26,626 bases of DNA. Source: Hemicentrotus pulcherrimus (taxonomy: Eukaryota > Echinodermata > Echinoidea > Camarodonta > Strongylocentrotidae). How positions within the stretch are numbered: position 1 is the stretch's first letter; every line of letters starts with the position of its first letter. Shown in pieces: positions 21,901 through 26,626 of this stretch. Position numbers and translations under genes: made by a program. The stretch is from the NCBI GenBank assembly GCA_003118195.1, contig BEXV01000963.1, positions 25,354 to 51,979 on the forward strand. The letters are read 5' to 3'. The notes under the pieces were generated by a model, which did no database searches, was not told where the DNA came from, and was given only the letters and a program-made list of their open reading frames with translations.

Positions 21901-24900
21901 ATTGAAGGGTAAATACAATTTTGTTCTAAAATGAATTTAGATGTACTTACATCAGCTAGCCTGCTAAGACCTTGCTTACTGAGCACCACAGATCTGTCTT
22001 CATCATTCTCTATTAATAACCTGAAGGCACTGTATAGAAACACAAGACAAACACATGTATATATAATATATGTTACAACAAATATATGAATATATGTTAC
22101 AACAAATAAATGTTTACATGAAAACATTCTTTCAAATTGGCATTTCTAGGTGACTATATTAAAAAAGTGAGACAACAAATACAAGTGGAAAATAAATTTG
22201 ATTTAACAAAGCGCAGAGCATATCACCAATTCATGAGCTACAAAATATGAATTTTTGGTTTAATAAAACGTCTTATAAAGATTTACGTTTGATCCAAATC
22301 AATCGCAAGTCCTCCAATCAATCGCAAGTTTGCATTCTCCTGTCTCTTATGTACATAGTTGCGATTGATATCAACTCTTTGTAAGAACCGGCCAAGGTCT
22401 ACACTATGGATATATAGACGGGAAATGGGCTACAAACCCATTCAGAAGGTCAAAGGTCATAATGGTGGATGCTACCAAGTACTTCATTGAATATGCAGCC
22501 AGAGGGGAGGTACATAATCTGCACCATGTAACACTAATGTGTATTTCATCATGACCTACCTTGAGGGCTCGATACCAACAGGCACCTGGCCCAACACATG
22601 GGCGCCAAAATCAGCACATCCATTTTGACGTAGGTGTAATGCATACAAGGGGTCCAGACCGTACATGTAGTCTTGGGACCCTTCTAAAAAGTAAGTGGAG
22701 CCCTGCTTAACTTTGTATGCACCAGAGCCACATAGAGGCAATATCAACTGTCCTTTTTCACTTTTGCTTTGCATTACCACCTTTTTTGCACAGCCATGTG
22801 ATGTCATTTGACAAATTAAGATTGCCCATAATAAACTTCAATTGGAGGGCATTTCACAAAGCCTTTTTTCAATGACAAATGACAAAAATCAGTGACAAAT
22901 CTGCTGATAACCAATCAGAAGCAAGGATTTCAGTAGCTTATAACAAAACTGTCATTTGTCACTGAAGACAAGTTTAGTGAAACGTCCCCCTGGTTTGATT
23001 GTACCTAATGAGTGTAGTCCAGCATGAGCTCCTTTCTAGACATTCCAGGTAGCAGAGGAGAGTCATCTTCTTGAACTCGGTGATGTGTTCCTCTTCCTCA
23101 TCAATGTCACTTCGTCTCGTCACAAAGAGCTTCATCATCCGGAACAGCTCTTCTACAACCTGATCAAGAAACAATGTGGATATATGATAATTTCCTGAGG
23201 ACTACAAGACACATTCTACACAGCAAACATTGCTCTGTGGTCAATATCCAACACTAATTGACTTCTAATTAAAACTATACCTAGTCGTAAACCTAACCTT
23301 AAAAGTGACTCGGTAACATTGCCTCAGATTCTAAAACAAAATCCTGGATTTAGATCATGCTGCAATGATAATTATAAACCTTTAGGTCAGTCAGGAACCC
23401 CATGACTTTTACAAGCCGATTGCCTGTCTGATTATCAAGATATTTATGATTGGAATTCAAAATCAAATTTTCTGTTTTGCTCACGGTTTTTATAACACTA
23501 CAGTCTATTGGGGAAAATGAGTATGGTAAAACCGGTCACTCAAAGATTTTTGCTTTTTTTAGGGCTTCAACACATATCACAGACCCTGATAGGGCCATGA
23601 ATCTCAGATTTACTGTACGATGCATTTAAACCTTATTGCAGCCCTAACCTATTTCCTTGAGGCAGTAAAGAATGGAGAAATTGAGGCAGGAGCAAATTTC
23701 AGATCACTGACATATCATTGCCTGCATTGACACTTTAAACCCATCCATGCCACCAAGTTTTTTTTTCAATTTAACCCACTGACTTCTGAATTCCTTCATT
23801 ACCATATATACAGGTGCCACTCAGTTCTAGTAGGTAACGGGGTAAGTGTTAAATTGTGACTCATAGTGCTTGTTTCATTGCTGCATTGGGTATGTAATTT
23901 ATACCACAGGAATAAACTTCCCAATGAGGGTACATATCTTTTGTTTCAGGATGGAAAAAAATTATAAACAAATTGCTGGTATTTAAAAAAAAAAAAAATC
24001 TATCCATCTATCCTCAAATGAGTATATTTGAGACTGCCTGTACGTACCATGGGGTACTGGTTAGCATGTGGAGTGAGATATTTGAAAGCCCATTGCATGT
24101 TCTGATGCGTCGAAAGCATCCTGGCAAACTGTGGACTCTGGTGGCAGCATAACCTGAGCAGACCGTAGTACGCTGGTAGCATGATGCGGTTGAATACTAC
24201 CACCTCTTGATCATCATGATCGGCACTAGAAAAGAGACAAGGAATACGTGCAATCACACTTTACAAAGTAAGATTTCCCATCCATCATTAGGCTCTTCAG
24301 GATTCAAGATAAAATCGAGTTCTAGTCATAAAGTTGCTTTGGGAAATAAACTGTCTATAATTTCACAAAAACAGTTGATTATTTAGAAGGTAACAATTTT
24401 GTATAATGACATTTTTAAATCATAAAAATGCTACAAAGTAAACCAATTCTTGCTGTAATTCACATACAGAGAAATGCACTGCATACATAAATGGGTATAT
24501 ATGACTACACACACTTGTGTCATCAAAAGTTTGTCTTGTGTTACATCCATGTTACATCAATACTTTTTTGATGAGTGGAAAGCCTTTCCCCATATAATTC
24601 AAAACTACAGGAACCTTGTCACAGCTTTCATTTATTCATTTACACTCAGTTTCTTTTCCTGCATCTAATCTAACATACACATGTTTCTTTTGCATTTGTT
24701 TACTTACAGAATGTAGTTGTATGGGATGTGCTTCATTACAACTGGGTTAGTGATGATGAGCTCTACGTTGTCTGGATAGTCTACACAGGTATTGTACCAA
24801 AACTGTAACAGGGCCTGAGGATGAAATAATAAATAAAGTAGTTTAACACTTACAGTACTGGGCTATTTTGAGCGGTTGTTGAATATCTGATGAACACCAA

Positions 24901-26146
24901 AATGTGCATGTTTGTAGATATTCACGTAAGGAACAAGATAGTACAGTATGATTAGTTTTTTTCCCAAATATATGCAAATTGTTGTCGTTGTAGCCTGATT
25001 AATTATGCAAAATGCTCATTTTAATGCATTTTATAGAAAACTCTACATATCTGTCTCTAGACTTGTGAAGAATCTTGAAAATATATTGAATAAATGTTCC
25101 TTCATTTCAAATTCATGAAGTTTCATTATTTCTATGATATTTGAAAATGCATAGATTAATTTGCATTCATTATGCATACGTAAATTACACATTCATGAAT
25201 GTCAAATCTACAAATATACAGGGAACTAGAATCATTACAAAAATGTCAGACTCATCTTTTTGAATAATGAAACTCATCATTCATATATAACTTCTTTACT
25301 AACTTCTTTACTCACATAAAATTCACACAACAATCATAGTCACAGGGACGTCATACATAACTCCCTAGGATCATGCTAGGTTCAATTCACATCACATCAC
25401 ATATGATGAATGTATTGGCAATAAATTACAAAGCTATATTACAAAAATATGGATACGCTCATTATTGTATACCACATCAAACTATGTTCATTGCTGGTTA
25501 TTCTCATCTTTTAATTTGACACAAGAATGTTCAATAATGCAATATGCTTGGCTTACATACCTGTTTGTTGTGGTTGCATGAGATGGGTGGTTCAGATAAC
25601 TTGGGTTGGTACAGATTCCACAAATCCATGAAATGGGCTGAGAACTGAAATGAAGAAAAGAAAAATACAATCGTTAGTTTATTATCATGGTATCATTTCA
25701 AATCTACAGACTTGTATTTATGATTCAAACAAGAAAATGTACCTGCTTTTTACTTTTGCCTGCCAAAAAGAATTGTTTTCCAAGGAAAGTTAAATGCAGT
25801 AACAATGCAAACAAATTGGAATTCTCAAAACAGTAAGCTGTAAATAAAAACAAAAAATATAAAGAGGGCAAAATTTAGCACAACGTGAGTCTACCCCAAG
25901 TTCTTCATAAATTTCACCTCTACACTGTATTTTATGGACATCATGTTTTTTTTTTCTCATCTTTATTTCATCTAACTTTAGGAAATGTAATACTTTCACT
26001 ACTAAATTGATTGACATAGTTCTCAATATGACTTGTTGCTTGTGAAGGCTGCAATCTTACCATTCTCTTCTCTGCTCGTGATATAAGGCAGTGATTGAGG
26101 ACAGCAAAGTATGCCACAAGCTTGGAGGTACCGTGTGCTGTTACAT
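12484..26146 (-). CDS. USP34: USP34 ubiquitin carboxyl-terminal hydrolase, last 16 coding exons (5'-partial)
   Basis: Reading down the minus strand, 16 exons join with GT-AG introns and matching phases into 846 residues plus stop. Segments agree with my recollection of the C-terminal region of vertebrate USP34 in the same order: ADHDDQEVVVFNR, LPAYYGLLRLCC, EFKKMTLLCYLECL, SCWTTL, MMYHEATACHV, HKLLTLLNSYTP, GPYFPRRM, VLVAYEGIPLQL, LLDERTFLNN, QQLNPALVPALK, SKRRRLS. USP34 is a cysteine protease of the USP family of about 3,500 residues that removes ubiquitin (the Axin/Wnt pathway and DNA-damage signalling are the known contexts); the fly homologue is puffyeye. The USP domain lies mid-protein and is not in this window, so catalytic residues cannot be checked. 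Residues 1-580 are helix-rich and conserved; 581-846 are Pro/Ser/Lys-rich and probably disordered, with basic NLS-like motifs. No frameshift or stop is seen, so the gene looks functional. Orthology is confident. Confidence 0.95.
12996..13717 (-). other. USP34 intron (last)
   Basis: 722 bp, AT-rich; no repeat recognised. Confidence 0.7.
13718..14111 (-). CDS. USP34: USP34 exon, residues 546-677 (end of conserved part and Ser/Lys-rich tail)
   Basis: Acceptor CTCCCTCCTACAG, donor GTATGTCATC. Begins with the conserved DLRALLQMFS and QQLNPALVPALKHILE, then becomes disordered: Pro-rich linker, a Ser tract at about residues 598-613 written in mixed TCN/AGN codons, an acidic DEFEVEEP, and Lys-rich clusters (KSSKRKGNKDGKKKE) at about 641-668. 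This exon is markedly GC-richer than its surroundings. The tail is lineage-variable. Confidence 0.9.
14112..15040 (-). other. USP34 intron, unique part
   Basis: Mixed-composition intron with recurring TGACCTTTG/TGACCCTTA-like words, perhaps an old repeat; no coding content. Confidence 0.5.
15041..15162. repeat. Tandem CTTTGTATATT repeat
   Basis: Degenerate tandem array of CTTTGTATATT with A/T and insert variants (CTTCTTTGTATATTAC, CCTTGTATATTT). Confidence 0.85.
15240..15374 (-). CDS. USP34: USP34 exon, residues 501-545
   Basis: 135 nt, phase 0 to 0. Acceptor GTCGCTTTGTCAG, donor GTAAGATAT. Encodes WDTVVKTICNNVLSEREDIA and ending YKLNG, in the same position as the vertebrate ASLNG. Confidence 0.88.
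15523..15560 (-). mobile_element. tRNA-like promoter fragment (SINE head remnant)
   Basis: On the minus strand TGGTCTAGTGG (box A, 15550-15560) is followed by GGTTCAATGC (box-B-like, 15523-15532). It resembles the head of the SINE at 17.9 kb, but no clear body follows. Confidence 0.4.
15965..16097 (+). mobile_element. Possible LINE/SINE 3'-end fragment
   Basis: Starts GGGCCCCATTAACAAGC and ends with the tail-like GGCTGAATAAATTAAATTG. Resembles retroposon 3' ends by layout only. Confidence 0.3.
16098..16351 (+). mobile_element. SINE body, 5'-truncated, with ATT-repeat tail
   Basis: TTTGGCAAGACATTAATC, CCACTCTCCACCCAGG, AAATGGGTACTTGG, GAATGCTTGAGCAC and AAAGCCGGGGTAATGAT occur in the same order as in the elements at 17.6-18.1 kb. 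It ends in an (ATT)n microsatellite at about 16295-16351, about 21 bp from a USP34 exon donor. Confidence 0.75.
16373..16510 (-). CDS. USP34: USP34 exon, residues 455-500
   Basis: 138 nt, phase 0 to 0. Acceptor CTTGTGTACAG, donor GTGAGTATCG. Encodes AIELLCSLQSFHDYVESVLL and DERTFLNNVHV. A trinucleotide tract of a SINE starts about 21 bp past the donor. Confidence 0.92.
16557..16887. repeat. Unclassified interspersed repeat, copy 1
   Basis: Shares GTGACTC(A/G)GTAACATTGC, GATAATTAT(G/A)AACCTTTAGG, GAGTATGGTAAAAC(T/C)GGT and ATCTCAGATTTA, in the same order and orientation, with 23302-23633. Confidence 0.8.
17504..17583 (-). CDS. USP34: USP34 exon, residues 428-454
   Basis: Acceptor TGTTTGTTGCAG, donor GTAGGAATCC. 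Encodes SVLVAYEGIPLQL and FAKFWKTIYHTQ. An inverted SINE with an AAT tail begins about 34 bp upstream of the acceptor. Confidence 0.93.
17617..17812 (-). mobile_element. SINE body, 5'-truncated, minus orientation with AAT-repeat tail
   Basis: Reverse complement carries ATTAATCTACATTTGCCACT, CCACCCAGGTGTTAAA, GGAATTCCTTGAATGC and GAGCCGGGGTAACAG, then an (ATT)n tail seen as AAT repeats at 17617-17641. Confidence 0.75.
17880..18125 (+). mobile_element. Full-length tRNA-derived SINE
   Basis: tRNA-like head with box A TGGTCCAGTGG (17887-17897) and box B GGTTCGAATCC (17919-17929), then the shared body (CACTCAACCCAGGTGAAG, AATGGGTACCTGGCAGG, GAAATGCTTGAGCGCC, AAAGCCAGGGTAATGAT) and a short ATTATTATC tail. 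Pol III promoter structure is intact by eye. Confidence 0.85.
18650..18773 (-). CDS. USP34: USP34 exon, residues 387-428
   Basis: Acceptor CTTCTTTGATAG, donor GTAAGTAGC. Encodes PEYDKTLLDFFGPYHNLVE and AAMHNKMLTEEIIGL, equivalent to the vertebrate YDRMLLDYFFSYHQF block. Confidence 0.92.
18774..19158 (-). other. USP34 intron
   Basis: AT-rich with a (TAAAT)n stretch at about 19050-19075; nothing else. Confidence 0.65.
19159..19283 (-). CDS. USP34: USP34 exon, residues 345-386
   Basis: Acceptor ATTTTAG, donor GTAAGATATG. Encodes GPYFPRRM and LRAPRPELQMFLHPSQLETS, matching the vertebrate GPYFP...RPPRPEL...ETS pattern. Confidence 0.93.
19807..19977 (+). pseudogene. Non-LTR retrotransposon (LINE) reverse-transcriptase C-terminal fragment
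   Basis: The plus frame reads FGHVKRQQSLLKDVLEGS, RPRGRPRINWEENV and SGLKLQECTRKAED before a stop. This is the conserved C-terminal signature of endonuclease/reverse-transcriptase proteins (FGHV-R...GRPR-W...GL-LQEC...AED). Only about 55 codons remain; an upstream in-frame stop at 19804 and loss of the final residues show it is a dead 5'-truncated copy, antisense to USP34. Confidence 0.8.
19971..20235 (+). repeat. AT-rich sequence following the LINE fragment
   Basis: Begins TTTGATTTGATTTGATTTATT and contains GGAGGGCTACAGAAATAAGC; may be a separate element inserted at or joined to the LINE end. Resembles 2558-2720 in layout. Confidence 0.35.
20291..20398 (-). CDS. USP34: USP34 exon, residues 309-345
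   Basis: Acceptor TTAATTTCAG, donor GTGAGTTACC. Encodes LYPHDFVQRVVPLMHHAH and a Gln-rich end (FQQQSNIS). Phase 1 to 1. Confidence 0.9.
20603..20747 (+). mobile_element. tRNA-derived SINE, 3'-truncated
   Basis: Degenerate box A (GTGGCCAAGTGATTTAAGG) and box B GGTTCGAATC (20663-20672), then CTTTGGCAAGATATTAACC, CTACTCTCCACCAAGGTG and AAATGGGTAC as in the other copies; it stops after the GGGTAC motif. Confidence 0.75.
20852..20959 (-). CDS. USP34: USP34 exon, residues 273-309
   Basis: Acceptor TTGGTATTGTAG, donor GTAAGTACTC. Encodes FPERMDFAHKLLTLLNSYTP, nearly identical to the vertebrate segment; phase 1 to 1. Confidence 0.94.
21046..21155. mobile_element. MITE family M1, copy 1
   Basis: 110 bp with ends GGCCCAGTCTTACAAAGAGT and ACTCTTTGTAAGATGGGGCC (inverted), interior CTCTTATGTACATAGTTGCG. 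A second copy is at 22269-22395. Confidence 0.8.
21192..21212. repeat. ATC trinucleotide repeat
   Basis: (ATC)6-7 in a USP34 intron. Confidence 0.85.
21366..21559. mobile_element. pogo-like MITE with TA duplication
   Basis: TA-CAGTCAAACCTGTCTATA at the left and GCAGGTTTGACTG-TA at the right form inverted ends (about 22 of 27 bp). The 190-bp interior carries repeats of GGTGGTCTTTGTAGACAGG. CAGT-starting ends with a TA target site fit the Tc1/mariner-pogo group; no transposase. Confidence 0.75.
21629..21755 (-). CDS. USP34: USP34 exon, residues 231-273
   Basis: Acceptor CATCATCATCAG, donor GTAACAATC. Encodes MMYHEATACHVACELVELL, a conserved block, then a more variable helix ending LRVAIQQQDLK. 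Confidence 0.94.
21951..22029 (-). CDS. USP34: USP34 exon, residues 204-230
   Basis: Acceptor TTTCTATACAG, donor GTAAGTACAT. Encodes AFRLLIENDEDRSVVLSKQG, matching the family's SAFRxLLExDEDR block. Confidence 0.93.
22046..22116. repeat. Short tandem duplication
   Basis: ATATATGTTACAACAAATA occurs twice in tandem within an AT-rich stretch. Confidence 0.75.
22269..22395. mobile_element. MITE family M1, copy 2
   Basis: Shares CCAATCAATCGCAAGTTTGC, CTCTTATGTACATAGTTGCG and ACTCTTTGTAAGA with 21046-21155; the left end (CGTCTTATAAAGATTTACG) is diverged and an internal CAATCGCAAGTCC segment is duplicated. Confidence 0.75.
22560..22683 (-). other. Candidate cryptic (frame-shifting) exon in a USP34 intron
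   Basis: Minus strand: strong acceptor CCACTTACTTTTTAG, 124 nt open in one frame (EGSQDYMYGLDPLYALHLRQ, ADFGAHVLGQVP), donor GTAGGTCATG. The frame is open from 22807. Length is not a multiple of three; inclusion between the flanking exons brings a stop codon. It has no counterpart in vertebrate USP34 that I recall. Could be an exapted repeat or a pseudogene piece. Confidence 0.35.
22845..22990. mobile_element. MITE-like inverted-repeat element
   Basis: GAGGGCATTTCACAAAGCC ... AATGACAAATGAC at the left mirrors GTCATTTGTCACT ... TTTAGTGAAACGTCCCCC at the right (imperfect, about 38-bp arms). It ends about 14 bp from a USP34 exon donor. Confidence 0.65.
23005..23159 (-). CDS. USP34: USP34 exon, residues 153-204
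   Basis: Acceptor TTTCTTGATCAG, donor GTACAATC. Encodes VVEELFRMMKLFV, an acidic DIDEEEEH loop, then EFKKMTLLCYLECL and SCWTTL. A MITE ends only about 14 bp past the donor. Confidence 0.94.
23302..23633. repeat. Unclassified interspersed repeat, copy 2
   Basis: Same-orientation copy of 16557-16887, both in USP34 introns; ends unclear, no ORF, no terminal inverted repeats seen. Confidence 0.8.
24048..24225 (-). CDS. USP34: USP34 exon, residues 93-152 (ADHDDQE block)
   Basis: Acceptor CTCTTTTCTAG, donor GTACGTACAG. Contains ADHDDQEVVVFNR, LPAYYGLLRLCC and WAFKYLTPHANQYP, among the most recognisable USP34 segments. Confidence 0.95.
24226..24707 (-). other. USP34 intron
   Basis: AT-rich; nothing recognised. 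Confidence 0.65.
24708..24814 (-). CDS. USP34: USP34 exon, residues 58-93
   Basis: Acceptor TTCATCCTCAG, donor GTAAGTAAAC. Encodes ALLQFWYNTCVDYPDN and VMKHIPYNYIL. The last Leu codon is split with the next exon. Confidence 0.9.
24815..25560 (-). other. USP34 intron
   Basis: Very AT-rich with many ATTCAT/ATGAAT words; no element boundary found. Confidence 0.6.
25561..25644 (-). CDS. USP34: USP34 exon, residues 30-57
   Basis: 84 nt, phase 0 to 0. Acceptor CTTCATTTCAG, donor GTATGTAAGC. Encodes FSAHFMDLWNLYQPKL and a short polar end. Symmetric, so skippable in frame. Confidence 0.83.
26061..26146 (-). CDS. USP34: USP34 exon (first in window), residues 1-29
   Basis: Acceptor TTTTTCCATCACAG and donor GTAAGATTGC on the minus strand. 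Encodes DVTAHGTSKLVAYFAVLN and CLISRAEKRM, a helical-repeat segment. The first codon is split (phase 1), so a further exon lies upstream beyond the window. Confidence 0.82.
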
Positions 26147-26626
26147 CTGTGATGGAAAAATACACCCAAATAAACAAATAAGTAAAGAAGTAAAATAAAT
26201 AAGTAAATGATTAAATAACTAAATGGGTAGATAGAGAGAAAGATAGATAAAATGCTCATGAAATGAGTTTTAAAGTTAAACATGCAGATAATGATCTAGC
26301 TCTCAAAACAGCTCTGCAGAGAATAAAGAAGTTTTTTTTTTAGTATCCCTGTAAGACACATACATCTTTCCTACTAAAATGCCCTAAAGACCTGATAAAT
26401 TTACCATGAATTTTTTAAATAAATCTTTATCATTCTCATTTATTGCAAAAGCATGTACATATGCTAAAAGAGTGGACACAATCCATTTTAAGGCACAATG
26501 TAAACTTTGATAAGTCTCCAAAACATTTACTCCGGTTCCTTTGACTTGAGTTCTTAAAATGCAAGATACATGTACTAACAATTCTAAGTTGCTGCTTTCA
26601 TTTGGAAGCGGGGGGGGGGGGGGGGG
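26147..26626 (-). other. USP34 intron up to window end
   Basis: Contains an AAATAAGTA/AGATAGAT-type low-complexity stretch (26180-26250). The minus ORF at 26384-26581 has no donor in the phase the next exon needs, so I do not call it an exon. Ends in a G run. Confidence 0.55.

Noticed and set aside
26384..26581. Possible additional USP34 exon at the right edge
   Set aside because: The only plausible donor leaves phase 0 whereas the next exon needs phase 1, and composition looks intronic.

Overview
The window is eukaryotic nuclear DNA from a marine invertebrate, most likely an echinoderm and probably a sea urchin. Evidence: AT-rich non-coding DNA, GT-AG introns of about 0.2-1.1 kb, GC-richer exons, and a heavy load of small interspersed elements (tRNA-derived SINEs with an ATT-type tail, MITEs, a LINE fragment) of the kind I associate with sea urchin genomes. 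The species assignment is inference; the gene structures are read from the sequence.

Two convergent, incomplete genes were found. Left, plus strand (about 266-4773, 3' UTR to about 5.8-6.0 kb): the last five exons of a membrane protein I do not recognise (278 residues: glycosylatable ectodomain, one membrane helix, basic then Ser-rich cytoplasmic tail). All five exons join in one frame. Its second exon runs straight into a 22-copy, 19-bp minisatellite whose unit starts with a consensus 5' splice site (GTAAGTG).

Right, minus strand (26146 down to 12484): the last 16 coding exons of USP34, the giant ubiquitin-specific protease. All exon phases agree and give one uninterrupted frame of 846 residues plus stop. 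The USP catalytic domain lies upstream, outside the window. This part is the conserved helical-repeat C-terminal region and a Ser/Lys/Pro-rich tail with basic nuclear-localisation-like motifs.

Between the genes (about 6.0-12.5 kb) I see no convincing coding sequence, only a TTAA-flanked MITE, a 136-bp hairpin element, simple repeats and probably USP34 3' UTR. USP34 introns hold SINEs (near 16.1, 17.7, 17.9 and 20.6 kb), a reverse-transcriptase C-terminal fragment (19.8 kb), a pogo-like MITE (21.4 kb), two copies of another MITE (21.05 and 22.3 kb), and a two-copy unknown repeat (16.56 and 23.3 kb). The window starts with a C run and ends with a G run, which looks like contig ends. I found no prokaryotic, phage, CRISPR or RNA-gene features. 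The main oddities are the splice-donor minisatellite and a frame-shifting cryptic exon inside a USP34 intron.
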